Shown in pieces: positions 1 through 8,571 of a DNA stretch of 64,000 nt. Source of the DNA: Spirochaetia bacterium. Lineage in GTDB: Bacteria > Spirochaetota > Leptospiria > Leptospirales > Leptonemataceae. Below the pieces are notes generated by a model. It was not told where the DNA came from. It did no database searches and saw nothing but the letters and a program-made list of their open reading frames with translations. The position numbers were made by a program, and so were the translations under genes. The stretch covers positions 1 through 64,000 of the forward strand of contig JAIOPQ010000077.1 in NCBI GenBank assembly GCA_021413825.1, written 5' to 3'. Each line of letters opens with the position of its first letter. The stretch's first letter is position 1.

Positions 1-1372
1 AGAAAGCAGCTGTCTTCACTGATCTGAATCGTGTCTTTAACTTCTCTGCGGGGTAACCCAATACTATGATCGTTTTAAATTCCTTTTCTGGAAGCCCCCA
101 GATATAGTAACTGTTGTGGCCGCTCACGGTATTGGGCGAATACTTGCTATATAGTTCAATAGCACCTGCCGGGGCATACCAGGGCGCCATCACCAGGACT
201 GACGATCTCTCTTCTTGCGGGAGACCCTCAATAACTTCATCCACAGTACTCGCAACGGTATCCCAACCAAATCGATCTGCAAACCATTGCGGCAGTTTTG
301 TTTCTTTTCCTTTCTCTATCTGCGGAACTATTCCAAGCAATCGCACAAAATTCCCGAGTGTCTCGGGTGGGAGAAGTGGCATAGAAACCGGCGCTAAAAA
401 TATGGCAGAAGCCAGAATCAGAAGCGTTAGAGCGGAGCGCAAGACTCCTGAAAGCGCGATAGCCCCGATCGCAAACATAACCGGATAGATACTTACAATT
501 CTGTCCGGTCGGCTGGATCCAGAGATTACGTAGAATACTAGCAAAAGCAAAAATGCTATGCCAAAAGGAGCCAGCTTTTGCCTGCGAATTGCAGTAAATA
601 CACCGAGCGCCCAAACAGGAAGCGTTGCCGGATTTGTTGCAAGCACTTGATCTGCCAGGGCCTTCAGAGGCGAAGTGCCTATATTTTTTTGAACTGTTGC
701 GTTCTTGTAAAACTCAAAGCTAATAAAATCGTGCTGAATCATCCAGATTGCATTTGGCAAAATCACAATCATGACAACGAGTCCGGCAAGATAGAAATAT
801 GGAGATCTAAAGGTTAGGCGCCATTTAGACACAATCACCGCACCTACAAAGACCACAGCCAGGACGCCCATAGTATGCTTATTGATGATGCCCAGACCCA
901 CCAGAAACCCAACCAGCAGCCAGAGCTTCATTTGCTCGCTCAGCTGAATTTCAATGAGCAGATAGAGTAATCCTGTAAAAATCAAAGGCTCAAGAGCATT
1001 CATCGAATAGAAACCGGTGACTACTTGCAGGACAGGCATGGCAGCCGTGCAGGCTGATGCCAGGAAGGCTGCCCAGGGAGATCCACCCAGTCGTCTGGTC
1101 ATCAAACCTGCCAGCAACACGGTAAGAGCCCCGGCCAGGGCCGGGAAAAATCGCAACGCCAGAAGCGATGTGCCATCCACTCGTAAAATGGCAAGGAGCC
1201 AGATTGACAACGGCGGATGGTCTACATACCCCGCGGCCAGATGCCTTGTGCAGGCCAGGTAATAGAGCTCATCTCCAAAGATACCGTACGCCACAAAACC
1301 CGCAGCAAACAGCTGTAAACCGAGAAACACCAGGGCCAGGACGGCAGAAGGGAGTAGTCCACGAAAACTCAT
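1..1372 (-). CDS. GT-C fold membrane glycosyltransferase (ArnT/PMT-like), 3' end outside window
   Basis: I translated the minus strand from the ATG at 1372 and found it open to base 1, so about 457 residues are visible and the C-terminus is missing. The protein begins with a membrane segment. A first outer loop follows with a G-D-E-L-Y-Y motif near residue 33 and a D-H-P-P-L motif near residue 51, the acidic loop typical of GT-C enzymes such as ArnT and the PMT/GT83 families. Many hydrophobic segments follow, then a soluble C-terminal domain. Known family members move a sugar from a polyprenyl-phosphate donor to a lipid, glycan or protein on the outer face of the inner membrane; donor and acceptor here are unknown. 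It is divergent from the lipase gene, with 78 nt between the starts. It is the first of many GT-C proteins in the window. The family call is strong; the specific substrate is not. Confidence 0.8.
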   Translation of the reverse strand, partial: MSFRGLLPSAVLALVFLGLQLFAAGFVAYGIFGDELYYLACTRHLAAGYVDHPPLSIWLLAILRVDGTSLLALRFFPALAGALTVLLAGLMTRRLGGSPWAAFLASACTAAMPVLQVVTGFYSMNALEPLIFTGLLYLLIEIQLSEQMKLWLLVGFLVGLGIINKHTMGVLAVVFVGAVIVSKWRLTFRSPYFYLAGLVVMIVILPNAIWMIQHDFISFEFYKNATVQKNIGTSPLKALADQVLATNPATLPVWALGVFTAIRRQKLAPFGIAFLLLLVFYVISGSSRPDRIVSIYPVMFAIGAIALSGVLRSALTLLILASAIFLAPVSMPLLPPETLGNFVRLLGIVPQIEKGKETKLPQWFADRFGWDTVASTVDEVIEGLPQEERSSVLVMAPWYAPAGAIELYSKYSPNTVSGHNSYYIWGLPEKEFKTIIVLGYPAEKLKTRFRSVKTAAF

Positions 1373-1450
1373 GACAGAGCGTCAGAAAATGATTTACATT
1401 CCAAACCTGTCTGCCCCAATTCGGCTACTGCATTAGATAGGGGGAAAATC

Positions 1451-2548
1451 ATGCAAAGACTTAAGCTTTTGATGGCTCTCGTCGCATTCGGCGGAGCTAT
1501 GGGCCTTCATGCCGCAGCCGATAAATCAACCTACCCGGTTGTATTTGCGCACGGAATGGGCGGTTTTAATAACCTTCTTGGATTCGATTACTGGGGAGAC
1601 GACTATGGAAATTTCGTAGGCGATCCTTGTGATGAATTCCTTGAAGTAACCTGTAATAGTAATCTGAACTCTGGACAGAAAACTTTCATAGGTCAGGTTG
1701 CAGCGTTCCAGTCTTCTGAAGTTCGTGGCGTAGACCTCGCAAACGATATCGAAGGTTATATGGCAACGGTTGGTGCAACTCGCATTAACATTATTGGTCA
1801 TTCACAAGGCGGGCTGGATGCGCGCAAAGCTGCGTATGTTCTGAAACAACGCAAAGGCACGGCTATTGTACGTGTGCTTATGACTGTTTCAACTCCACAC
1901 CGTGGTTCACCTGTTGCAAAATATATTCTGGATCTTGGTCCGGGAGTTACAAACGTAGTTTCTGCACTTGCAACAATGTTTGGTAATTCAATCTATCAAG
2001 CAGGCAACGATGGATATGCCGGAGCTAAACAACTCGTGCACAAAGACTATTCCTCAACGGATGGAGTTACCACAGGTACACAGAACTTCAACAATCTGTA
2101 TCCAAATAGCACAGCAATTGCGTATCGCTATGTTTCAGTTGTAACCGCACAACAAGGCCTGGATGTAAACCCTGCCCTGTTTATTGTAAGAACTCTCAAG
2201 AACATAGATGGAAACGGATATTGCGTGGGTGACTGCGACAATGACGGCGCAGAAGGTCAGGGAAACGGAACTGCCACAGATCTGGACGACGATGGACTCG
2301 TTGGAATTAACTCACAGCAAAACGGTTGGAGATTGCAATACAACTCCTGCTTCCTCTGCCTTGACTCATTCACAACTATCACGTCGCTTGGTGAAGCACC
2401 AGCAAATAGCCCGAGTTCAGCTCAAATGACTTCGACTCTGGGCATTGTTAACCAGGATCATGCAGATGTTGTAGGTGTTCCGCCGGATACATTTGATGAA
2501 ATGGAATTCTATGCTGCTGCAATTCACTACATTGCAACGTATGATTGA
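1451..2548 (+). CDS. lip: Secreted triacylglycerol lipase (family I, foldase-dependent type)
   Basis: A 365-residue alpha/beta-hydrolase. The first 22 residues look like a Sec signal peptide ending in A-A-A. Next come the oxyanion-hole motif A-H-G-M-G-G (residues 33-38) and the nucleophile elbow G-H-S-Q-G-G with Ser118. A D-D-D-G-L-V-G stretch late in the protein and an N-Q-D-H-A-D motif near the C-terminus match the catalytic Asp, catalytic His and calcium-ligand region of Pseudomonas/Burkholderia lipases. It should hydrolyse long-chain acylglycerols outside the cell. The start is supported by the purine-rich GATAGGGGGAAAATC before the ATG. The next gene encodes its probable dedicated chaperone, the known partner arrangement for this family. 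A strong intrinsic terminator directly follows, so the two genes may not be simply co-transcribed. Confidence 0.88.
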   Translation: MQRLKLLMALVAFGGAMGLHAAADKSTYPVVFAHGMGGFNNLLGFDYWGDDYGNFVGDPCDEFLEVTCNSNLNSGQKTFIGQVAAFQSSEVRGVDLANDIEGYMATVGATRINIIGHSQGGLDARKAAYVLKQRKGTAIVRVLMTVSTPHRGSPVAKYILDLGPGVTNVVSALATMFGNSIYQAGNDGYAGAKQLVHKDYSSTDGVTTGTQNFNNLYPNSTAIAYRYVSVVTAQQGLDVNPALFIVRTLKNIDGNGYCVGDCDNDGAEGQGNGTATDLDDDGLVGINSQQNGWRLQYNSCFLCLDSFTTITSLGEAPANSPSSAQMTSTLGIVNQDHADVVGVPPDTFDEMEFYAAAIHYIATYD

Positions 2549-2575
2549 CATTTAGGAACTAACCGTTCAGTCTCT

Positions 2576-2605
2576 GAAACCCCGCAGCGATGCGGGGTTT
2601 CTTAT
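2576..2605 (+). terminator. Intrinsic terminator after the lipase gene
   Basis: A perfect 11-bp stem (GAAACCCCGCA pairing with TGCGGGGTTTC) closes a GCGA tetraloop and is followed by TTATT. It begins 28 nt after the lipase stop codon. The downstream T-run is short, so termination may be partial, letting some transcripts continue into the lipase chaperone gene. Confidence 0.8.
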
Positions 2606-2658
2606 TGATGCACTTCACGCAGTTTGTCTGACATATCTTATACATTCAGGAGAGTTGA

Positions 2659-3699
2659 ATGAAAAAGCCTTTGATTCTTGTGGGACTTGGTCTCGCAGTA
2701 ATTCTAATTATCGCACTCATCTTCTTACTCAAAGGCGATCCTATCGAAAAGTCCTTTGCAGACCTAAAGAATAAACCCATCCCCTCCCGCACAATTAACG
2801 AAAACGTTCTTGCAGATCTGAAGTGGAAGGATATGGGCGAAGGATCTCAGATGCTCGATGATCTGACATTTGATCAAATGGTCGCTCTGCTTCGCAAGAA
2901 GTATGCCGATCAACTCAAGTTTCCATACATGCGCATTCGCATGCTTGAAGAGCTACTCAGATTCCTGAAGCAGAAATATCCGGACACCTGGGTTCAAATG
3001 CTTCAAGAAGTTTTAGGAACTGCGTTCCCGGATCAAGCTGCGGGACTGTTTGACCAATCGGAAAAACTATATAAGTACAACAAATATCTGGAAGAGAATC
3101 AGAGCAAGCTCGGCAAAATGTCAGATGAAGAACGACGCTCTGCGCTCTGGAACGCAAGACATGATCTGTTTGGAGACGATTCTGAGCAAATCTGGGCCGG
3201 AGATCGCAGCAATGAAAAAGTTGCAGATTCTCTCAAGAAGATCAAAGAATCAAAGGATATGAGCGCAAAGGATAAGCTCAAGGCCTATCAATCCAGCCTG
3301 AACGATGCCTATGGAAAAGCATTACCGGGCGTTCTTGAAAAGCAACGCCAGGTAATGGTAAACAGTTTCATCGATGCGGTTCAACCGGAACTATCCGGAA
3401 TGAATTCGATCGAACGTTCTGCGTATCTAACAGAAGTTAGAACGACCATGGGAATGGATGAAGCAGCTGTTGGTCGCTGGGACAAGCTCGACGCGGACCG
3501 CGATCAACGCTGGTCCAACGGGGAAATATACACTCAGGAACGTAAAGAAATCGTTGGCAAATATTCCGGTGATGAGCGCGAAAAGAAATTGGATGAACTC
3601 AGGCGCAAACTTTTTGGAGAAGAAGCTGAATCAATCAAGAACGAGGAAGCCTCAGGCTATTTTAGATTTACCCAACAGCGGCGCTTTGGCCGCGAATAA
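2659..3699 (+). CDS. lifO: Lipase-specific foldase / lipase secretion chaperone
   Basis: A 346-residue protein with a short basic N-terminus, one membrane anchor (about residues 5-25) and a long, charged, helical periplasmic part. It has the repeated helical character of Lif foldases. A conserved-type segment N-A-R-H-D-L-F-G-D-D occurs near residue 165, and R-R-K-L-F-G-E-E-A-E near residue 315 echoes the repeat ends seen in this family. Foldases wrap around the cognate lipase in the periplasm and help it reach the active fold before type II secretion. Its place 110 bp after a family I lipase strongly supports the call. The start is backed by AGGAGA about 6 nt before the ATG. A terminator lies between it and the lipase, so an own promoter is possible. 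Length is close to known Lif proteins. Confidence 0.82.
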   Translation: MKKPLILVGLGLAVILIIALIFLLKGDPIEKSFADLKNKPIPSRTINENVLADLKWKDMGEGSQMLDDLTFDQMVALLRKKYADQLKFPYMRIRMLEELLRFLKQKYPDTWVQMLQEVLGTAFPDQAAGLFDQSEKLYKYNKYLEENQSKLGKMSDEERRSALWNARHDLFGDDSEQIWAGDRSNEKVADSLKKIKESKDMSAKDKLKAYQSSLNDAYGKALPGVLEKQRQVMVNSFIDAVQPELSGMNSIERSAYLTEVRTTMGMDEAAVGRWDKLDADRDQRWSNGEIYTQERKEIVGKYSGDEREKKLDELRRKLFGEEAESIKNEEASGYFRFTQQRRFGRE

Positions 3700-3715
3700 A
3701 ATTCTTGATTTTTCT

Positions 3716-3771
3716 TTTGCGCGCTTCTATGTTGTATTCAGGCCAATTCAGTTGGCCTGAATATGCGCAAA
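3716..3771. repeat. Nested palindrome between lipase chaperone and ABC-F genes
   Basis: An outer inverted repeat TTTGCGC/GCGCAAA (3716-3722 and 3765-3771) encloses a perfect 11-bp inverted repeat ATTCAGGCCAA/TTGGCCTGAAT (3736-3746 and 3752-3762) with a 5-nt loop. No T-run follows, so it is not a classical terminator on the plus strand. It could be a transcript-end hairpin, a protein-binding operator for the ABC-F gene or a dispersed palindromic element; no second copy was noticed in the window. Confidence 0.6.
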
Positions 3772-3851
3772 CACACCTAACAATCCCGTTCTGACTCCCG
3801 GAGGGCGTACGCTGAAAATGCGTGCTCTTCGGGCTCTAATAGAGGTATGTT

Positions 3852-5249
3852 ATGGGTTCCCTGCAAGTTTGTCGCGCAGACGATATTTCGTTTTCATATT
3901 CTGCTGAAAGCCTCATTGAAGGGGTTAGTTTCCGGTTACATTTTGGACAGAAGGTTGCTCTGGTTGGTCCAAATGGCTGCGGCAAAACCTCGCTGCTTAA
4001 AATTCTAATCGGAGAAATTGAGCCTGATGGATCTCTGCAAACGACACATTCATCACTTCTGATTGAACAGCACGGCGGGGATCTTACCGTTAGTGGTGGA
4101 GAATCAAGACTCGCCGCGCTCAAAGATGCATTCCGGCTGGATCATGAATTGTTGCTGCTCGATGAACCTACAAATGATCTCGATTCAAATGCAAAGGCCT
4201 GGTTTCTGAAAAATCTCAAAACGTTTCCAGGAGCAGTGCTGGCAATTTCGCACGATCCTTCCCTGCTCGATGCAGTAAACGAAATCTGGGAACTTAAGAA
4301 TGGAAATCTGATTAAGCACCCTCCAGGTTACAAGGCCTTCATCGAGCGAATTGAATTGGAAGAAGCAGCCCTGACGCAAACAATTTCAAATCTGACAAGT
4401 GAACTGAAAAATCGTAAGCGTAAAGCAAGGGAACTAATCGCCCGCCAGGAAAAGCGTGCTATTCGCGGGGAAAAGCAAGGAAGGAAGGCCAATCTGCCGC
4501 AGATCATTCGGGGAGCGAAGAAGCGCCAGGCTGAAAACACTCTGGCCCGAGTAAGAATAGTTCAGGCCGATCGCAGTGACGAGGATAGAGAAAATCTAGA
4601 GTTAGCCAGGCAGAGGCTAAGAGAAGTAAGCGAGTTTAAGTGGGATGCCGCTGTTACAAAACCTCCAGCCGGAAAGCGTCTCTGTGAGGTTAGAAATTTT
4701 TCGCTCAAGTTGAATCCTGGCGATTTAAGTTTCATTCTGACTGGTTCGTCAAGAATTCATTTGAAGGGTCCAAACGGATCCGGAAAGTCAACCCTACTGA
4801 AAGCCCTCGCAGGGGATGTAGATGCACGACGGCGATGCAACGGTGAGTTCTATCTGGGTGCGCCGCATTGCCTTTTCGATCAGCGATTGACTCAGTTTGT
4901 GTCCAGCGAATCGCTATGGAAATGGTTTCAAACTAAGCTTGAAACCGAAGTTTCAGCAGCACGATTGTTACTAGGCAGTTTAGGTTTTACCCAGGAAGAA
5001 CAGGAGAGACCTGTAAGCAGACTTTCCGGTGGCGAGAGAATGCGCCTGGAACTTGCGTTGTGCGTAAATCAAAAGCAACCACCACAGCTGCTGTTACTCG
5101 ATGAACCAACCAATCACCTTGATCTTGAAAGCAGGAAGATCCTGAACGGATTCTTAAGAGACTTCCAGGGAGCGCTCATTGTCGTAAGCCACGATTCTCA
5201 TTTTCTGAACTCGCAGATCTTTGATGAAGTCATTGGCCTTTCAACCTAA
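3852..5249 (+). CDS. ABC-F family ATPase (soluble, two ABC domains)
   Basis: The 465-residue protein has two ATP-binding cassettes and no membrane segments, the hallmark of ABC-F proteins, which act on the ribosome (translation factors or antibiotic-resistance proteins) rather than in transport. Cassette 1 has Walker A G-P-N-G-C-G-K-T-S near residue 39, a signature V-S-G-G-E and a Walker B L-L-L-L-D-E-P-T-N-D-L-D. A Lys/Arg-rich helical linker with R-Q-E-K-R follows. Cassette 2 has G-P-N-G-S-G-K-S-T, L-S-G-G-E-R and L-L-L-L-D-E-P-T-N-H-L-D. It is shorter than typical ABC-F proteins (about 530-650 aa), mostly through a compact first cassette. It stands alone between two unrelated genes, and a palindrome lies upstream. 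Whether it protects ribosomes from a drug or has a housekeeping role cannot be told from sequence. Confidence 0.88.
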   Translation: MGSLQVCRADDISFSYSAESLIEGVSFRLHFGQKVALVGPNGCGKTSLLKILIGEIEPDGSLQTTHSSLLIEQHGGDLTVSGGESRLAALKDAFRLDHELLLLDEPTNDLDSNAKAWFLKNLKTFPGAVLAISHDPSLLDAVNEIWELKNGNLIKHPPGYKAFIERIELEEAALTQTISNLTSELKNRKRKARELIARQEKRAIRGEKQGRKANLPQIIRGAKKRQAENTLARVRIVQADRSDEDRENLELARQRLREVSEFKWDAAVTKPPAGKRLCEVRNFSLKLNPGDLSFILTGSSRIHLKGPNGSGKSTLLKALAGDVDARRRCNGEFYLGAPHCLFDQRLTQFVSSESLWKWFQTKLETEVSAARLLLGSLGFTQEEQERPVSRLSGGERMRLELALCVNQKQPPQLLLLDEPTNHLDLESRKILNGFLRDFQGALIVVSHDSHFLNSQIFDEVIGLST

Positions 5250-5338
5250 CGTCCAGGATATTCACGCTGGCCCGGATCGATTAGCCGGCGAAATTGACTC
5301 GTCGTCCGGAAGCGGCGGCTAAAAGTTGCATTTCGTTC

Positions 5339-6436
5339 ATGACGCGCCTTCTTCTTCTGATCACTCTTGCATTGCCCCTTGCAGCTTGCAAATATCCAGC
5401 CGATTGCTCGGATAAGGATATTTCGTGCAACGCCTGGCTCTTTCTGCTCTACTATCGTGTAACGTCCTGGCCGGACACCGCTCAGTATCAATGCTACGAC
5501 GCCGCAGGTGCACAGGTTGCTTGCGCTGGTACGGGTCAAGATGGCGCATACATAAATCAGCCAGGGCCTTACTCCCTGCGATTGATCGATTCAGATTCCA
5601 TTGTCGCGCAAGTTGTACGCGACGATCTGCTCTGGCAGCGCTGTACGTTTCCGCAAACCGGATCAAATTGCAATGGGGCCGCGACATCCACCGTCACGCG
5701 CACACAGGCAATCAACTATTGCAGCTCATTGACGCACACAGGTCGATCCTGGCGACTTCCTACCACACGTGAAATGGCCCTCTTGCCGGTTTATGATGTT
5801 TCCGTTCCCGCAGTGAGAGCAGACTTTTTTCCAAACCAGCCAACGGGTGCCATTGCATATTACTGGACTTCAACGATTATTGCCAATACCCCTGCGAACA
5901 CTCTACTCATGGACTTGCGACAGGGATTCCTGGCCAGCCAATCAAACGGGCTTGCAGTAAATACGTACGTCCGATGCGTTTCCGGAAATCCGTCGGCCGT
6001 GCCAGCTTCATCCTTTACAGTTTCAACTTCAAATGGCTCTAAAATTGTGACGGACTCCGCCACCGGTTTGTCCTGGATTCAATGCGTGCTAACGGCTGGT
6101 GGCGTTGCAGACAATTCATCAAATTGTGTTGGGCCAAGTCCCGCAAACATTGACCAGGCAAATGCTCTGAATTACTGCGAAGCCATGAATTACGGCGGCT
6201 TCACTGATTGGAGATTGCCGAGCATACGCGAGCTGAGCAGTATTGTAGACGTGACAATTGCAGCGAGTCCGGTGCTCGATCCTACTGCATTTCCAGGATC
6301 GCCTACAGGAACCTTCTGGACTTCCACTATTGATGTTACAAATCCTCTGAATGCTTACACAGTTGATTTTTCTGATGGATCCGGTGGACCCATTACCAGA
6401 ACTGCAACGATCGGCGACGTAAGATGTGTGCGATAG
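5339..6436 (+). CDS. Lipoprotein with two Lcl (DUF1566-type) domains
   Basis: I choose the ATG at 5339 (365 aa) because it gives a clean lipoprotein signal, T-R-L-L-L-L then L-P-L-A-A-C with the lipidated Cys at residue 17; the longer reading frame from 5294 adds a non-conserved tail. Two Lcl_C domains follow. One has W-R-L-P-T-T-R-E-M, Y-Y-W-T-S-T and V-R-C-V-S at about residues 140-220. The other has D-W-R-L-P-S-I-R-E-L, F-W-T-S-T and V-R-C-V-R at the C-terminus. Such domains are common in surface or secreted proteins of Leptospira and gamma-proteobacteria, with a lectin-like fold suspected but function unknown. Paired Cys residues suggest disulfides in an extracytoplasmic location. It is convergent with the next gene. 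Confidence 0.8.
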   Translation: MTRLLLLITLALPLAACKYPADCSDKDISCNAWLFLLYYRVTSWPDTAQYQCYDAAGAQVACAGTGQDGAYINQPGPYSLRLIDSDSIVAQVVRDDLLWQRCTFPQTGSNCNGAATSTVTRTQAINYCSSLTHTGRSWRLPTTREMALLPVYDVSVPAVRADFFPNQPTGAIAYYWTSTIIANTPANTLLMDLRQGFLASQSNGLAVNTYVRCVSGNPSAVPASSFTVSTSNGSKIVTDSATGLSWIQCVLTAGGVADNSSNCVGPSPANIDQANALNYCEAMNYGGFTDWRLPSIRELSSIVDVTIAASPVLDPTAFPGSPTGTFWTSTIDVTNPLNAYTVDFSDGSGGPITRTATIGDVRCVR

Positions 6437-6442
6437 CTTTGC

Positions 6443-6452
6443 CGCCTAACGT
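6443..6452 (-). repeat. Copy of the recurring 10-mer ACGTTAGGCG, intergenic
   Basis: The plus strand reads CGCCTAACGT, in the 19-nt gap between two convergent genes. Identical 10-mers occur at 32165, 46643, 59376, 60919 and 62484. Its role is unknown. Confidence 0.4.
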
Positions 6453-6455
6453 TAC

Positions 6456-7679
6456 TTAGTCTTTTTCAAGGCCACTTTCGAGCGCACACTTGGGATAGCT
6501 ACCAGCATCAAGCGTAGTTCCAAGCCAACCAAACGCATCCTGGGGCGACACCACATTAATATCCCATCCTGAAACGAGTTTGGGACATCCGTCTACGCGA
6601 TTTCTGCACAGGACCTGCGCGGCCCGCGGCTTTGGATAGGCCCAGGCAGAGGGCGGATGAATACAATTGCCCTCAACTTTCGCAACCACAATCATTCTTC
6701 GAGCAACCTGTTCAAACTCTTTGAATCTTTCTATGATCAGTTCCACCAGGTCTGGATGAAAATAACCTTTGGCACCGTTATACGCCACCATTGAAACAAC
6801 CTTTTCCGTAAAGGTTTCTGGATCTTCTATATGGCTGGTCAGTTCCTGAATGTAAACCGCTAGCCTGAGTACCTGCGTTAAGATGTGAACCGTTGTTCCA
6901 TCCATTTCTGCGGGAGCATCCTGAGCCTTTTCCGCCTCTTCCGTTTCTGGAGTCACCGGAGCCTCAACAATCGCAATTGGAGTTTCATCTTTTTGCGGTT
7001 TGCTTAATTGAAGCGGATAATCCTGGAGGGCTTGGCCGATTTCACGCGGCATTCCGAGACGCGCAGAGAGTTTACAAGCAGCAGTTGCGATTTCAAATCG
7101 GCGAGCCTCAGGGAGAGGAAGTTGCCAGTCATCCGCTGTTGCGAGCGGAACATCAGCCATTAGTCCGGCCAGGAATGCATAGCGATGGAGGCGCGGAATT
7201 CCAAATGCTTTTTGGACAATAATTCCCATCGACAACATCCCAAGAAGAGCTATGTGATCGAAGAATGGTTTGTTTTCTGTCAATTGTTTGTAGAAAGTCA
7301 GAAGTAAGATATCTGTGTTGAAGGCGTTTTGAATGTACAGGTGATAATTCAATCGTGTGTTTTGAAACAAATGGGCAGTGAATGCGAAATCCGACTTCTT
7401 AAGCAAACTTGTGATGTAGCGAGTCATGTACGCGCGCAATTGTTTGAGGAGATCCGGCGTAAGCAATACACGAAAATCAGTTTCGTAATTTCCTTCCATG
7501 TTCTCAAGTCGCTTGAGGGCGCTATCCTTAACCAGGATTTTTTCTTTGATTAAAATATTGCCGGCCTTGTCCTTGATTGGTTCTGCAAGGAAAAATCCGC
7601 CCTGCAAACCTTGATCAATCAGAAACAAGTTCAGATCGTTTAGATTGTCAAACCCGATGAAATCTGGCGCGATTCTCAT
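6456..7679 (-). CDS. Degenerate HD-domain-like cytoplasmic protein
   Basis: The 407-residue protein has no signal peptide or clear membrane segment. Its middle (about residues 125-210) has the helical spacing of HD/HD-GYP phosphohydrolases: D-H-I-A-L-L-G, then L-H-R-Y-A-F-L-A-G-L-M-A-D-V. In active enzymes the latter motif would read H-D; here the His is Ala, so metal-dependent hydrolysis is unlikely. The N-terminal 90 residues resemble regulatory leaders of HD-GYP-type proteins from Leptospira. The C-terminal tail carries several Cys residues, including C-I-H-P-P and C-R-N-R-V-D-G-C. A signalling or scaffolding role linked to cyclic nucleotides is possible but unproven. The start at 7679 (ATG) gives a sensible N-terminus. 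The remote HD assignment is from pattern reading only. Confidence 0.5.
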   Translation of the reverse strand: MRIAPDFIGFDNLNDLNLFLIDQGLQGGFFLAEPIKDKAGNILIKEKILVKDSALKRLENMEGNYETDFRVLLTPDLLKQLRAYMTRYITSLLKKSDFAFTAHLFQNTRLNYHLYIQNAFNTDILLLTFYKQLTENKPFFDHIALLGMLSMGIIVQKAFGIPRLHRYAFLAGLMADVPLATADDWQLPLPEARRFEIATAACKLSARLGMPREIGQALQDYPLQLSKPQKDETPIAIVEAPVTPETEEAEKAQDAPAEMDGTTVHILTQVLRLAVYIQELTSHIEDPETFTEKVVSMVAYNGAKGYFHPDLVELIIERFKEFEQVARRMIVVAKVEGNCIHPPSAWAYPKPRAAQVLCRNRVDGCPKLVSGWDINVVSPQDAFGWLGTTLDAGSYPKCALESGLEKD

Positions 7680-7742
7680 ACTGTGCCAGGCTAGATGACG
7701 CGATGAATCGAGTCTGTCAAAAGTAAAAAACCTTCTGGCATA

Positions 7743-8537
7743 CTATTTACCCATTTTCCACAGATGGTTCAGTGGTCCGGTTCCTCCTCCAAGCCCGGGC
7801 GCCGTTGCAATCGCACCAATCAGAAATTCCTTGGCCAGCTTCACGGCGTCTAACAGGTCCATTCCATGCGATAACCCACTGGCAATGCCAGCTGAGAGAG
7901 TGCAACCAGTTCCATGCGTATGACGCGCGTCCATAAGGGGCGCTTCGAGTATCTCTACGTGGTTTCCGTCAAAGAAAACATCCCGCACAATCTTATCGTG
8001 CTCTGCGCGGTGTCCTCCTTTGACAATTACTGCAGCAGAGGTTTGCGCGTGCAAATCGATTGCCGCCTGTTCCATATCCGTCAAAGTGAACACCTGACGA
8101 CCCAGTAATACTTCCGCTTCCGGAACATTGGGCGTAATTATTGTTGCTCGTTTCAAGAATCGCTTCAGCGCTGATTCTGCTTCTGGAGCAAGCAACCGCG
8201 CACCACTTGAAGCGACCATGACAGGATCCACAACAAGTGCGATGTAATCGCGGAGTGGAATGCATGCTTCAAGGACTTCAATTATTTCTGCTGAGAAGAG
8301 CATTCCCGTTTTTATTGCGCGAACTGGAAAATCATCCAGCACTGCCTTGATCTGCCCGCGAACGATTTCAGGTGGAACTCCATGAATGGCCGTTACCCCA
8401 AGCGTATTCTGGCATGTAATTGCCGTGATTGCAGTTGTACCAAAGCAACCGAGTGCTTGAAAGGTCTTGAGGTCCGCTTGAATGCCAGCACCGCCGCCTG
8501 AATCCGAGCCTGCAATAGATAGCGTTACTGGGTGCAT
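7743..8537 (-). CDS. thiD: Hydroxymethylpyrimidine/phosphomethylpyrimidine kinase
   Basis: A 264-residue ribokinase-family enzyme of normal ThiD length. It phosphorylates 4-amino-5-hydroxymethyl-2-methylpyrimidine twice to the diphosphate used by thiamine-phosphate synthase. Diagnostic segments are S-I-A-G-S-D-S-G-G-G-A-G-I-Q-A-D near residue 7, T-A-I-T-C-Q-N-T in the substrate pocket, D-P-V-M-V-A-S-S-G, T-P-N-V-P-E-A and V-K-G-G-H-R. The C-terminal G-T-G-C-T-L-S-A motif holds the catalytic Cys and anion hole. No other thiamine gene or TPP riboswitch was noticed nearby. It could be co-transcribed downstream of the YbbR-like gene, which ends 34 nt before its start. Thiamine diphosphate is also the cofactor of the transketolase-like pair at 44.9-45.7 kb. 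Confidence 0.95.
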   Translation of the reverse strand: MHPVTLSIAGSDSGGGAGIQADLKTFQALGCFGTTAITAITCQNTLGVTAIHGVPPEIVRGQIKAVLDDFPVRAIKTGMLFSAEIIEVLEACIPLRDYIALVVDPVMVASSGARLLAPEAESALKRFLKRATIITPNVPEAEVLLGRQVFTLTDMEQAAIDLHAQTSAAVIVKGGHRAEHDKIVRDVFFDGNHVEILEAPLMDARHTHGTGCTLSAGIASGLSHGMDLLDAVKLAKEFLIGAIATAPGLGGGTGPLNHLWKMGK

Positions 8538-8571
8538 ATATCCAGGGTACTAAACGACCGTCGCGATTTCG

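Noticed and set aside
114-1374. Several plus-strand open frames of 60-124 aa
   Set aside because: They are shadows of a minus-strand membrane glycosyltransferase gene that is open from 1372 to the window edge; their translations are low-complexity and without family motifs.
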